Positions 38,169-50,315 of a stretch of 64,000 nt of DNA are shown here, in pieces. The DNA comes from Aeromicrobium sp. Root472D3 (GTDB lineage Bacteria > Actinomycetota > Actinomycetes > Propionibacteriales > Nocardioidaceae). Position numbers and translations under genes: made by a program. Position 1 is the stretch's first letter. Every line of letters starts with the position of its first letter. Under the pieces are notes generated by a model that was not told where the DNA came from, ran no database searches, and saw only the letters and a list, made by a program, of their open reading frames with translations. The stretch is from positions 1,700,746 to 1,764,745 of the forward strand of contig NZ_LMET01000001.1 in the NCBI RefSeq assembly GCF_001426485.1, written 5' to 3'.

Positions 38169-39260
38169 TCAGAGGCAGTTCTGGGCGTAGTAGGTGCCGA
38201 GCCGCTGGGCAGCGGCGAAGTACTCGTCCATGCCGTCCGCGCCACCCGCGGCCGGGTTCATCATCGTGTCGAGGTACGACGACATCGTCTCGAGGTCGCC
38301 CTTGACCTCGGCGGGTGCGATGTCCTCGAGGTCCTTGTACGACTGGATCAGCTCGCGCGACTTCTCCTGGATGTCCTCCAGGTCGGGCGTCGAGCCGGTG
38401 CCGGTGCCGCCGAGGACGTCCATGCTGCGCTGCTGGATGTCGGTCATCTCGGTGCAGAACTCGCCGGACGTCGTGGAGTCGCCGCCGTCGTCGGGGGCCT
38501 CGGTGCTGGGCGCGGCGGTGGTCGGCTCGTCGTCGGGCTCGGGCGCATCGGTCGTGGCGTCGCCGCCGGCGGAGATCGTCGGCTGGTCGTCGTCGCCGCC
38601 GAAGAGCTCGGTGGCGCCCCAGGCGGCGCCGCCGATGAGTGCCAGCACCACGACGACCATCGCGATGACGACACCCAGCGGCCGGGCGCCGCTGCCGCCG
38701 CCGCTGCCGTCGCCGTCGACCGGGGCCGCGTGCGGCGGGGTGCCGGCGGGCGGGACGGCACCGAACGCCGAGGTGGTCGCGGCCGGGGCGTCGTGGCGGG
38801 GCTGCTCGGACGGGAAGACCGCGGTCGGCTCGGGATCGGACGCCGTGGCGGCCTGCTGCGACGGGATGACGACGGTGGGCTCGTGCGCCGGCTCGACGGG
38901 CGCCTGCTCGGGGGATGCCTGCGCGGCCGGCACGACCGGCTCGGCGACCGGCGAGACGGGCTCGACCGGCTCGGCCGCGACGGGCTCCTCGGGGGCGACG
39001 GGCTCCTCGGCCGCGGGCGGTGCCGGGGGCGCGGGCGGCGTCGGCGGGTTCAGCGCCGCGGCCTGTGCCGCGCGCGCCGAGAGCGCCGCGTCGACGGTCG
39101 GGTCGCCCCGCTCGCCCAGCCACTGCAGGAGGCCGTCGTACGCGGCCGGGTTGAAGACGATCGCGGGCCACGTCGCACGGTCGGCCTGGGCCAGCTCGGC
39201 CAGCCGTCCGGGAGCCGTGGACGGGTCCTGCGCCTCGCGGACGAGATCTTCGGATGACAT
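38169..39260 (-). CDS. single-pass protein with N-terminal LRV-like (variant leucine-rich repeat) domain
   Basis: The 363-aa protein begins with a compact domain (about 1-65, EDLVREAQDPSTAPGRLAEL and NPAAYDGLLQWLGERGDPTV) of the variant leucine-rich repeat type common in actinobacteria. A long Pro/Ala/Glu-rich linker (about 66-195), a membrane helix (about 198-218, GVVIAMVVVVLALIGGAAWG), an acidic linker and an extracytoplasmic alpha-helical domain with two cysteines (FCTEM and the C-terminal NCL) follow. The LRV domain would face the cytoplasm. ATG 39260 follows GAAGGAA. Function unknown. Confidence 0.78.
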   Translation of the reverse strand: MSSEDLVREAQDPSTAPGRLAELAQADRATWPAIVFNPAAYDGLLQWLGERGDPTVDAALSARAAQAAALNPPTPPAPPAPPAAEEPVAPEEPVAAEPVEPVSPVAEPVVPAAQASPEQAPVEPAHEPTVVIPSQQAATASDPEPTAVFPSEQPRHDAPAATTSAFGAVPPAGTPPHAAPVDGDGSGGGSGARPLGVVIAMVVVVLALIGGAAWGATELFGGDDDQPTISAGGDATTDAPEPDDEPTTAAPSTEAPDDGGDSTTSGEFCTEMTDIQQRSMDVLGGTGTGSTPDLEDIQEKSRELIQSYKDLEDIAPAEVKGDLETMSSYLDTMMNPAAGGADGMDEYFAAAQRLGTYYAQNCL

Positions 39261-39282
39261 GTGGGTTCCTTCCCCCGGAGGT

Positions 39283-39314
39283 GTCCGCGACCCCGCGGAC
39301 GTGGTCGAAGACTA
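39283..39314 (-). promoter_or_regulatory. -10 box and 5'-terminal hairpin before the LRV gene
   Basis: TAGTCT (minus, 39309-39314) would start transcription near 39302. Immediately after, GTCCGCG/CGCGGAC (39283-39300) forms a 7-bp hairpin with a 4-nt loop. The hairpin may protect the mRNA 5' end, or terminate the DUF6716 transcript arriving from 39352. Confidence 0.4.
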
Positions 39315-39351
39315 TCTGTCTTGAGGGGGGCTCGCGCGTCACCCCCGAGCG

Positions 39352-40683
39352 TCACCGGCGGCGCGCCGCGGCCAGTCGCCGCGCGGGGATGACGACGGCC
39401 GGCGGTAGCAGCAGGGCGGCGCCGTGAGCGGCCGTGCCGCGCACCCGCCCGTGCACCTCGACCCGTCGGGCCCAGGCCCTCGACACCCGTCGCAAGGGGG
39501 TCGTCGCCTCGTCCGTCGCCAGGTCGGCGACGTGCCGCGCCGCGCCCGTGAAGTACGTGCTCGACCACACCCCGCGCGACGGTCGCCGGCCCGAGGCCAG
39601 CAGCTCCTCGACCCGGTCGACGATCACGACGGGCGCGGGGCGGTGCCGGTCGCCGAACCAGCTGTGGACGAAGCTCGCGGACGGCGTGCCGAGGTCGTCC
39701 GCGTCGACCTGGTCGAACGTCCGGAGCAGGCCGCTGTCGAGGAAGACGTGGTTGCCGTGCCGCTCGTGCACGCCGAGGTCGAGCACGAGGGCCACCCGCA
39801 CCCCCCGGTCGACGGCCTCGAGGCACGCGGTCGACGACATCGTGACCAGGAGGTCGACGCGGGTGAGCAGCTCCGGCACGGGCGTGTGGTCGATGCGGAA
39901 GTTGGCCGGCAGGTCGCCGCGCGGCAGGAGCCCCTCGGGCGCGTGCGCCATGCGGTGGAACGTGTCCTCGCCGGGACGGTGCCGGGGCTTCAGCAGCACC
40001 TCGCGCTCGGGGTGCCGTCGGGCGTGCTCCACCAGGCGCCGGTAGACGTAGGCGCGCTCCGGCGCCGTCGCGGGGACGGTCGGCTGGTCGGCGTAGAGCA
40101 CCGTGGTGACAGCGCCCGTGCGGGGCGGACTCGGCTCGGACGACAGGAACGGCAGGCCCGTCAGCACGAGGTTGTCGGTCGGCACCCCCAGCGTGCTGCC
40201 GGTGCGCCGGAAGTGGGCCAGGTCGGCGGTCGAGTTGACCGCGACGACGTCGGTGCCCGACCGGTCGAGGTAGCCGGCCGTGATCTTCTCGATGATGATG
40301 CCGACCCAGCCAGACACGAGGACGGGGCCGGCCACGGGGTCGGCGAGCGTCGCGAGGCCGTCCGCGACGTCGAGGCTGAGCCGCCGCGTCGACGGGCCCG
40401 CGAGCGCGCTGACGACGACGTCGCTCGACAGGCACGCCCTGATGACGTCGTCCCACGGCAGACGGTCGACCCGATCGGCCCGTCCGGCGCGGTCGAACCC
40501 CGCGTCGCGCACCTGCCGGTCCGACAGGGCCGACCGGGTGTCGGGGACGACGACCCGCGTCGACACGCCGCGGGCCTCGAGCTCGTCACGGATGCCGGCG
40601 CACCACTTGAGCTGGGAGTCGAAGGCGGCGACGAGCAGAGCCGTGCGCGGCGTGCGTCCGGGCACGGGGTCGGGTGGAGCCAC
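39352..40683 (-). CDS. DUF6716 putative glycosyltransferase (first)
   Basis: The 443-aa protein has a two-domain glycosyltransferase-like fold. It begins TALLVAAFDSQLKWCAGIRD, contains VLVSGWVGIIIEKITAGYLD and the nucleotide-binding-like region LLVTMSSTACLEAVDRGVRV (about 300-320). It is related to the product at 43090 by the shared SxxSTAxLEAV motif and the opening strand. No signal peptide or membrane segment. In sequence context it faces the nonulosonate genes neuA/neuB and is therefore a candidate CMP-nonulosonate transferase. GTG 40683 is set by TACCGT 6 nt upstream; a longer frame to 41187 shadows the opposite strand. Confidence 0.75.
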   Translation of the reverse strand: MAPPDPVPGRTPRTALLVAAFDSQLKWCAGIRDELEARGVSTRVVVPDTRSALSDRQVRDAGFDRAGRADRVDRLPWDDVIRACLSSDVVVSALAGPSTRRLSLDVADGLATLADPVAGPVLVSGWVGIIIEKITAGYLDRSGTDVVAVNSTADLAHFRRTGSTLGVPTDNLVLTGLPFLSSEPSPPRTGAVTTVLYADQPTVPATAPERAYVYRRLVEHARRHPEREVLLKPRHRPGEDTFHRMAHAPEGLLPRGDLPANFRIDHTPVPELLTRVDLLVTMSSTACLEAVDRGVRVALVLDLGVHERHGNHVFLDSGLLRTFDQVDADDLGTPSASFVHSWFGDRHRPAPVVIVDRVEELLASGRRPSRGVWSSTYFTGAARHVADLATDEATTPLRRVSRAWARRVEVHGRVRGTAAHGAALLLPPAVVIPARRLAAARRR

Positions 40684-40689
40684 CTCCGC

Positions 40690-40695
40690 ACGGTA
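40690..40695 (-). promoter_or_regulatory. -10 box of the first DUF6716 gene
   Basis: TACCGT on the minus strand, 6 nt before GTG 40683; the intervening GCGGAG could also act as a ribosome binding site. Confidence 0.5.
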
Positions 40696-40866
40696 CCCGC
40701 GGCGGCGAGGCCCCGACGGGCCACGACCCGACGGTTCACCGACTGTTGGGCCGCGGTTGTCCGGGTCGTCGGCGCACGGGCGACAGGACGCCGGCCGGTC
40801 CGTGCGCGACCCGTGACGTTCGCGACGAGGAGCCGTCACGTTCACCGTCCGGTCGCCCGTGCTTCC

Positions 40867-40872
40867 TAGCGT
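40867..40872 (+). promoter_or_regulatory. putative -10 of the nonulosonate operon
   Basis: TAGCGT in the 260-bp gap between the divergent starts 40683 and 40944. Transcription from about 40879 gives a 65-nt leader ending in the GGAGGTGA site before ATG 40944. The rest of the gap has no ORF; two similar GTGACGTTC and GTCACGTTC words lie at about 40813-40842. Confidence 0.4.
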
Positions 40873-40943
40873 CGGCACGACACCCGCCGGCCACCGGTCC
40901 GGCGCCGACGCACCACGCACCACGCACCGCCAGGAGGTGACCG

Positions 40944-42206
40944 ATGACCCACGACCTCGTGACCGACCCCTCCGCGGCACCCCGGGCCTCGACCGGCAGC
41001 GTGTGCGCCGTGATCCCGGCCCGCGGCGGCTCCAAGGGCGTCCCGCGCAAGAACCTGCGCCTGCTGGGCGGCGAGCCGCTCGTGGCCCGGGCGGTGCGCA
41101 CCGTGCGCGCCAGCTCGACGATCGGCGCGGTGTTCGTCTCGACCGACGACCCCGAGATCGCTGCGGTCGCGAGCCGGGCCGGTGCACGCGTCGTCGAGCG
41201 TCCCGCGGGACTGGCGGGCGACGAGGCGTCGTCGGAGTCGGCGCTCGAGCACGCCCTCGCCCACCTGGCCTCGCACGGCGTCGTGCCGGACGTGACGGTG
41301 TTCGTCCAGGCCACGAGCCCCTTCATCCGCGCGTCGGACGTCGACCGCGCCGTCGCGCTCGTGCGCTCGGGGGAGTGCGACGTGGCCTTCAGCGCGGTGC
41401 GCTCCGACGTCCACCTGTGGCGCCACGGCACGCACGGCCCGGAGGGCGTCAACCACGACGCGGCGGTCCGTCAGCGTCGTCAGGACCGCGAGCCCGAGCA
41501 CGCCGAGACCGGCGCCTTCTACGTCATGCGCACCCGCGGCTTCCGCGAGCACGGGCACCGCTTCTTCGGCCGGCTGCAAATCGTCGAGGTCGACCCGGCC
41601 GAGGCGCTCGAGATCGACACCGAGCACGACCTGGCCCTCGCCGAGCTGGTCCACTCGCGGCGCGAGACGGTGCTGAACCCGCTGCCGTCGCCGATCCGCG
41701 CGCGGGCCGTCGTGACCGACTTCGACGGCGTGCACACCGCCGACCGCGTCACGGTCGACCAGGACGGCGTCGAGTCGGTCGAGGTCAACCGCTCCGACGG
41801 CATGGGCGTGGCCCGGCTGCGACGTGCCGGGGTCCCGTTCCTGATCCTGTCGTCCGAGACCAATCCCGTCGTCCGCGCGCGGGCCGCCAAGCTCGGCGTC
41901 GACGCCGTGACCGGCTGCGACGACAAGCTGCGTGCCCTCACCGACTGGGCCGACGGGATCGGCGTCGACCTGGCCGACGTCGCTTTCCTCGGCAACGACG
42001 TCAACGACCTGGCCTGCCTGCGTGCCGTCGGCTGGCCCGTCGTCGTCGCCGACGCCCACCGCGACGTCCGCGCGGCGTCCCCCATCGTGCTCCGCCGCCA
42101 CGGTGGCGACGGAGCGGTCCGGGAGCTCGCAGACCGCGTGCTCGCCGGACACGAGGCGAGGCCGTCCGACGACCTCGTCACCCCAACAGAAGGGCAACGA
42201 CCATGA
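40944..42206 (+). CDS. CMP-nonulosonate synthetase fused to HAD phosphatase
   Basis: Two-domain protein of 420 aa. Residues 18-235 are a NeuA/KdsB-type cytidylyltransferase (VIPARGGSKGVPRKNLRLLG binds CTP; VQATSPFIRASDVDRAV). Residues 250-405 are a KdsC-like HAD phosphatase with VVTDFDGVHTAD (Asp259 and Asp261 catalytic) and FLGNDVNDLACL. The fusion would dephosphorylate a nonulosonate 9-phosphate and activate it with CTP. ATG 40944 follows a near-perfect GGAGGTGA site, and its stop overlaps neuB by 4 nt. No NeuC epimerase or aminotransferase is nearby, so the sugar may be Kdn rather than an N-acylated sialic acid (inference). Confidence 0.88.
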   Translation: MTHDLVTDPSAAPRASTGSVCAVIPARGGSKGVPRKNLRLLGGEPLVARAVRTVRASSTIGAVFVSTDDPEIAAVASRAGARVVERPAGLAGDEASSESALEHALAHLASHGVVPDVTVFVQATSPFIRASDVDRAVALVRSGECDVAFSAVRSDVHLWRHGTHGPEGVNHDAAVRQRRQDREPEHAETGAFYVMRTRGFREHGHRFFGRLQIVEVDPAEALEIDTEHDLALAELVHSRRETVLNPLPSPIRARAVVTDFDGVHTADRVTVDQDGVESVEVNRSDGMGVARLRRAGVPFLILSSETNPVVRARAAKLGVDAVTGCDDKLRALTDWADGIGVDLADVAFLGNDVNDLACLRAVGWPVVVADAHRDVRAASPIVLRRHGGDGAVRELADRVLAGHEARPSDDLVTPTEGQRP

Positions 42207-43093
42207 CTGAATGGGTCCAGATCGGCGACGAGATCGTCGGCCACGGCCGTCCGACGTACGTGATCGGCGAGATCGGCATCAACCACAACGGCGACGTGGC
42301 GGTGGCCAAGAAGCTCATCGACGTCGCGGCACTCGCCGGGGCGCAGGCGGTCAAGTTCCAGAAGCGCACGCCCGACATCTCGACGCCCGCCGACATGAAG
42401 GCGACCCGCCGCGAGACGCCGTGGGGCGAGATGAGCTACCTCGAGTACCGCTACCGGGTCGAGTTCGAGCGTGAGCAGTACGGCGAGATCGCCGCGCACG
42501 CCCTCGCCCAGGGCGTCGACTGGTTCGCGTCGCCGTGGGACGTGCCGTCGGTCGAATTCCTCGAGGAGATGGGCGTCTCGACCCACAAGGTCGCCTCCGC
42601 GTCGGTCACCGACCTGCCCCTGCTGCGCGCCCTCGCCGAGACCGGCAAGCCCGTGATCCTGTCGACCGGCATGAGCACGATCGAGCAGATCGACACCGCG
42701 GTCGAGATCCTCGGCACCGACGGACTCGTCATGCTGCACGCGACGTCGACCTACCCGCTGCCGCCGGAGGAGGCCAACCTGCACATGATCCCCGTGCTGT
42801 CGGCCCGCTACCGCGTGCCGGTGGGCTACTCGGGCCACGAGCGCGGCCAGCAGATCTCGGTCGCCGCGGTGGCGCTCGGCGCGACGGCCGTCGAGCGCCA
42901 CATCACGCTCGACCGCGCGATGTGGGGCTCCGACCAGGCGGCGAGCCTCGAGCCGCACGCGTTCATGGACCTCGTCCGCGACATCCGCGTCGTCGAGAAG
43001 GCGCTGGGCGACGGGGTCAAGCGGGTCATGCCGGGCGAGCACGCCCAGCTGAAGCGCCTGCGCCGCGTCGACGTCGCCGCGGCCGCGGTGTGA
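42203..43093 (+). CDS. neuB: NeuB-family nonulosonate synthase without SAF domain
   Basis: Condenses phosphoenolpyruvate with a hexose (or hexose phosphate) to a nine-carbon sugar acid. The 296-aa TIM barrel shows IGEIGINHNGDVAVAKKLID, KFQKRTPD, FASPWDVPSVEFLEEMGV, KVASASVTDLPLLRALAETG, ILSTGMS and VGYSGHE with metal-binding histidines, then the HITLDRAMWGSDQAASLEP motif. Most NeuB proteins have about 340-350 aa with a C-terminal antifreeze-like SAF domain that closes the active site of the partner subunit; here the protein ends directly after the barrel. ATG lies in an ATGA overlap with the synthetase gene. Confidence 0.9.
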   Translation: MTEWVQIGDEIVGHGRPTYVIGEIGINHNGDVAVAKKLIDVAALAGAQAVKFQKRTPDISTPADMKATRRETPWGEMSYLEYRYRVEFEREQYGEIAAHALAQGVDWFASPWDVPSVEFLEEMGVSTHKVASASVTDLPLLRALAETGKPVILSTGMSTIEQIDTAVEILGTDGLVMLHATSTYPLPPEEANLHMIPVLSARYRVPVGYSGHERGQQISVAAVALGATAVERHITLDRAMWGSDQAASLEPHAFMDLVRDIRVVEKALGDGVKRVMPGEHAQLKRLRRVDVAAAAV

Positions 43094-44448
43094 CGCAGGA
43101 CGTCCCCGCGACGTCGACGGCACGCAGCGCGGCACCGGCACCCCCACCGCCGCGGGCGCTGTTCGTCACCGACTCCGACTCCTACGTCAAGTGGGGGGCG
43201 GCGCTGGCCGGGCAGGTGCCGGACGACTGGGCCGTGCGGCTCGTGGTGCTGCGGGGCAACGCCGAGCCCAGTGCGCGGCAGGTCGTCGAGGCGCTGGCCG
43301 GCACGCGGTTCGTCGCGCCGGACGTCGAGCGCGCCGACCGCGCCGGGCTGATCGACCTGCTGACGACGTGGCACCCCGACGTCGTCGTCGCGGCGGCGCG
43401 GGGCATGGCCGTCGAGTCGCTCGGTGCGCTGCTGGCCGAGACCGGCGGTCGCCCCGTCGTCGTGTCGGGGCTGGCCGGCATCTCGATCCCGGTGCTGGCC
43501 CCCGGGCTGCGGTACCGGCGGTGCGCCGACGTCTTCGTGCTGCAGAGCCGGCGCGAGCTGCGCGAGTTCACGGCGGTCGACCAGCACCACCGCTTCGAGC
43601 TGACGACGATCCCGTACCTGGTCGGCCGCGACGGTCCGGCGATCGAGCCCGACGGTCCCGCCGTCGTGCGCGACCGCATCGTGTTCGCGGCCCAGGCCAT
43701 GGTGCCGGCGTCGCGGCGCGACCGGCTGTGGATGCTCGAGCGCCTCGTCGAGACGGCGTGGGCGCACCCGCACCTGACGGTCGTGGTCAAGGTGCGCGCC
43801 CGCGACGGCGAGCCGCAGACGCACGTCGAGCAGTTCCCCTACGAGGACCTGCTGGTCGGTCTCGCCGAGGCGGGGACGCGTCTGCCGCCCAACCTGACGG
43901 TCGAGGGCGGTGCGATGGGCCGGCACCTGCGGCGGGCTGTGGGCCTCGCGACGATCAGCTCGACGGCGCTGCTCGAGGCCGTGGCGCAGGGGGTGCCGTG
44001 CCTCGCGATCGACGACTTCGGCGTCGGGCACCGGCAGATCAACACCGTGTTGGTGGGCAGCGGCCTGCTCGGCCCGACCAGCCGCCTGGTGGCCGCGGAC
44101 TTCCGGCACCCGGCACCGGAGTGGCTCGACGACAACTACCTGCACGACCCGGCCGAGAACACGTGGGTCGCGGCGGTCGAGGAGCTGCTCGCCCGCCGCA
44201 GCCGCGGCGAGCTGCCACCGCTGCCGCGTCGGTCGCGCTCACCCGTGCGGCGCACGCGGGCCGCGGTGCTGGAGCGGCTGTCGTTCGTCCCGCCGCGCGA
44301 CCGCGCGGCAGGTCTGCACCGCGCCTTCCTGCTGGCGGGGTTCTGGGAGCACCGTCGGCGCTGGGCCGTCAGGCCGGGTGAGCCGAGGGCGCCGGGTCGT
44401 CGGCGGGTCGCCGACGACGGCGCTCCCACCAGCCGCACCCCGTCATGA
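43090..44448 (+). CDS. DUF6716 putative glycosyltransferase (second)
   Basis: The 452-aa protein begins RALFVTDSDSYVKWGAALAG and carries VVVSGLAGISIPVLAPGLRY and GLATISSTALLEAVAQGVPC (about 295-315), motifs shared with the product at 39352. It is coupled to neuB by a 4-nt overlap (GTGA), which makes it the best candidate for the enzyme that uses the activated nonulosonate. It lacks membrane segments. The basic C-terminal tail (about 425-452) is encoded over the 80 bp that overlap the converging PAP2 gene and may be dispensable. Confidence 0.8.
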   Translation: MTQDVPATSTARSAAPAPPPPRALFVTDSDSYVKWGAALAGQVPDDWAVRLVVLRGNAEPSARQVVEALAGTRFVAPDVERADRAGLIDLLTTWHPDVVVAAARGMAVESLGALLAETGGRPVVVSGLAGISIPVLAPGLRYRRCADVFVLQSRRELREFTAVDQHHRFELTTIPYLVGRDGPAIEPDGPAVVRDRIVFAAQAMVPASRRDRLWMLERLVETAWAHPHLTVVVKVRARDGEPQTHVEQFPYEDLLVGLAEAGTRLPPNLTVEGGAMGRHLRRAVGLATISSTALLEAVAQGVPCLAIDDFGVGHRQINTVLVGSGLLGPTSRLVAADFRHPAPEWLDDNYLHDPAENTWVAAVEELLARRSRGELPPLPRRSRSPVRRTRAAVLERLSFVPPRDRAAGLHRAFLLAGFWEHRRRWAVRPGEPRAPGRRRVADDGAPTSRTPS

Positions 44449-45325
44449 CGGCCGCGGCGAGGGCCCAGCCGGCGAAGACGTCGACGACGTAGTGCTCGGC
44501 GTAGTAGACCAGCGCCGTCGCCATCAGCAGGGGGTAGACCAGCAGGAGCCAGCGCCAGGCACCGCGCAGCCGCCAGATGCCGTACAGCGCGATCAGCATC
44601 GCCAGGCCGGCGTGCAGCGAGGGCATCGCGGCGACGGGGTTGCCGACCTTCGCGAGCGCGACGTGGAACCCGCCGAGGCCCAGGTCGTCCCAGCCGCGGC
44701 CCGTCAGGCGGGGGAGCGGACGGTCGACGTAGCCCTCCTTCGACGCCAGCCACGGCGGCGCCATCGGATAGAGCACGTAGATCACCAGCGCCGCGAAGTT
44801 GATGACGACGTAGCGCCGCATCCACGGCAGCCACGTCGCGCGGTCGCGCAGCCACAGCACGACGGCGAGCGTCAGGCCCGCCACGAAGTGCGTGAAGTAC
44901 ACCGTCGTCAGCACCTCGTCGTACCAGCGCGGCGGGCTGGTGCCGCTGCACGGCGCCGCGCACAGGGCGTCCTGGAGGCGGGCCGTGGGCAGCTCGCCCC
45001 CGCCGATCCACTCGTCGACGCGGATCGGCATCGTCCAGTGCACCGGCATCGCGACGATCTCGTCGGACAGGCCGCGGCTGTAGAGGTACAGCACGAGCAG
45101 CGCGAACGCCGGCCACCAGTCGCGCGGGAACGCCAGGTGGGCCCGCCACGGGGCGCGGACGTTGAAGGCGATCGTCGCGAGCCACAGCCAGAAGAACAGC
45201 TGGAACGGATCGGTCGGCACGCCGATCAGCACGACGCCGGTCGCGAACAGCACCGCGAACACCGCGAGCGCGGGTGCCCGCCAGCGCCACGGGGTCGTCG
45301 CAGCGCGCTCGGTCGTCGTGGTCAC
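44369..45325 (-). CDS. PAP2-superfamily (inositolphosphotransferase-like) membrane protein
   Basis: The 318-aa protein has about six membrane helices and the lipid-phosphatase motifs AAMPSLHAG (about residues 227-235) and EHYVVDVFAGW. It resembles the Aur1/Ipt1-like branch, which moves phospho-headgroups or hydrolyses lipid phosphates on the outer membrane face. It is last in the reverse operon with galactofuranosyl and CDP-alditol transferases, so recycling of polyprenyl phosphate or transfer of a phosphoryl group during wall-polymer assembly is plausible. GTG 45325 overlaps the stop of the preceding gene (GTGA). Confidence 0.82.
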   Translation of the reverse strand: MTTTTERAATTPWRWRAPALAVFAVLFATGVVLIGVPTDPFQLFFWLWLATIAFNVRAPWRAHLAFPRDWWPAFALLVLYLYSRGLSDEIVAMPVHWTMPIRVDEWIGGGELPTARLQDALCAAPCSGTSPPRWYDEVLTTVYFTHFVAGLTLAVVLWLRDRATWLPWMRRYVVINFAALVIYVLYPMAPPWLASKEGYVDRPLPRLTGRGWDDLGLGGFHVALAKVGNPVAAMPSLHAGLAMLIALYGIWRLRGAWRWLLLVYPLLMATALVYYAEHYVVDVFAGWALAAAVMTGCGWWERRRRRPADDPAPSAHPA

Positions 45326-46874
45326 GAGCAGCTGCCGGGTGTCGCGAGCGGGCGGGGACGCGAGCGGTCGAGCCAGATCGTGCGGCCGCAGACGTCGGCG
45401 ACCTTGCGGTAGCGCATCGCCAGCACGCGCTCGAGCGCCGCGGGGTCGACGCCCCACGAGTCGATGCCCGACCAGTCGACGAACCACACGGGACGCTCGG
45501 GACCGGCCATGACGGCCGACATCTGCGCCAGGTCGGGGTCGAGCGTGCGCACCGGCAGGCTCCAGAGGTACGGGTACGGGCTGGCCATGTGCGCCGCGGC
45601 GAGCACGTTGGGCTGCCCGTAGGCCACGACCGCGGTGTCGTCGGCCGCGCCGGACGCCTTGAGCCAGCGGCCGACGGTGCGCGCGTCGACGCCGTCGGTG
45701 GGCGGCCTGACGACTGACCACACCAGGTTGCCGGCGGTCAGCGCCACGACCACGGCGGCCGCGACGGTGCGGGTGCGCGGTCGCACGCGGCCCGCGACCA
45801 GGCCGACCGCGAGCGCCGAGGCCGGCACGAGCTGCAGCAGGTAGTGGCTCCAGTAGCTGCCGCCCAGCAGCGCCGACGCCGTCACGACGACGATGACGAC
45901 CCACGTCGCCTGCAGGACGGGATCGCGACGCCGCAGCGCGTTCACGGTCGTCAGCACCGCCACCAGCGCCAGCCCGCTGACGACCCACGTGACGACCAGC
46001 ACGGCGAGGCGCTCGGCCGTCGCGTCGGACGCCGAGGTGCGGATGACCTCGCCGGCGTCGGCGCGGAACGTGACCAGCGCGTCGAAGAGCTCGCCGGGCG
46101 ACGTGCCCCGCGCGTTCGCCGCCGCGAGGCCGGCCGCGACCGCCAGCAGGAAGCCGATCACGACCGACACGATCGCGGTGACCGCGGTCGAGCGCTGCTT
46201 GCGGTTCCAGCCGACCAGCAGCGCCAGCACGATCGAGAACACCAGGCCGTCGACGATCGTCTGCTTGATCATCACGGCCCCCGCGCCGAGCACGCCCGCC
46301 GAGCCGGCCCACAGCCACGTGCGGCCGCTGGGTCGCACGAGGGCCTGGGCCGACAGGGCGAAGCCCCAGGCGACGCACGCGCCCGCCAGCATCTCGCCGT
46401 TGGTGCGCGGGACGCCGAACCAGTGCGCGGCACCGAACAGTGCGGCGGCGCCGGCGGCCCAGCGCGCGGCCTGCTCGCCGCCCGCGACGTGGGCGGCGCG
46501 GGCGACGCCCAGCACCGTCAGCACCGAGGCCGCGAGCCCCCACATCCGCAGGGTCGTGACGGTGCCGGCGAGCTCCATGACCCAGATCAGCAGCGGCGGA
46601 CGGTCGACCCAGTACGAGCCGTAGAGCGACGTGCCGTGGTCCCAGCCGGCACCCACGATGAGGAAGCCCGCCTCGTCGCGTCCCGCGGGCTCGCCCAGGT
46701 ACAGCAGCCGCACCACGACCATGGCGCCGACGACGCCCAGCAGGTACGCCGGCAGGGTCGACCGGCCGCGTCGGCGCTGTCGGCCCCGGCCGTTCCGCGT
46801 GCTCCCGCCGCGCGAGGGCGGTCGGGCCTGCGACCGCGACCGGGTGGCCGGCCGCGGGGTGCGCTGCGTGGCCA

Positions 46875-46875
<1 letters not shown>
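45322..46875 (-). CDS. GT39/PMT-type membrane glycosyltransferase
   Basis: The 517-aa protein has a basic Arg/Ser-rich cytoplasmic N-terminus (about 1-38) and some 10-12 membrane helices, with the ArnT/PMT_2 hallmark GRDEAGFLIVGAGWDHG (acidic pair after TM1) and YGSYWVDRPPLLIWVMEL. Such enzymes take sugars from polyprenyl-phosphate donors on the outside of the membrane. In this operon it may decorate the wall polymer. ATG 46875 overlaps the TagF-like gene stop (TGATG). Confidence 0.85.
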
Positions 46876-50265
<3,390 letters not shown>

Positions 50266-50267
50266 TC

Positions 50268-50273
50268 ACCTTA
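50268..50273 (-). promoter_or_regulatory. -10 box of the galactofuran/teichoic operon
   Basis: TAAGGT on the minus strand, 6 nt before GTG 50261, in the 54-nt gap after the gene ending at 50316. Confidence 0.55.
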
Positions 50274-50315
50274 TCTGGTCGTGATCGTCGTCCCGGCCAT
50301 GCGCGCCGAGCCCGG

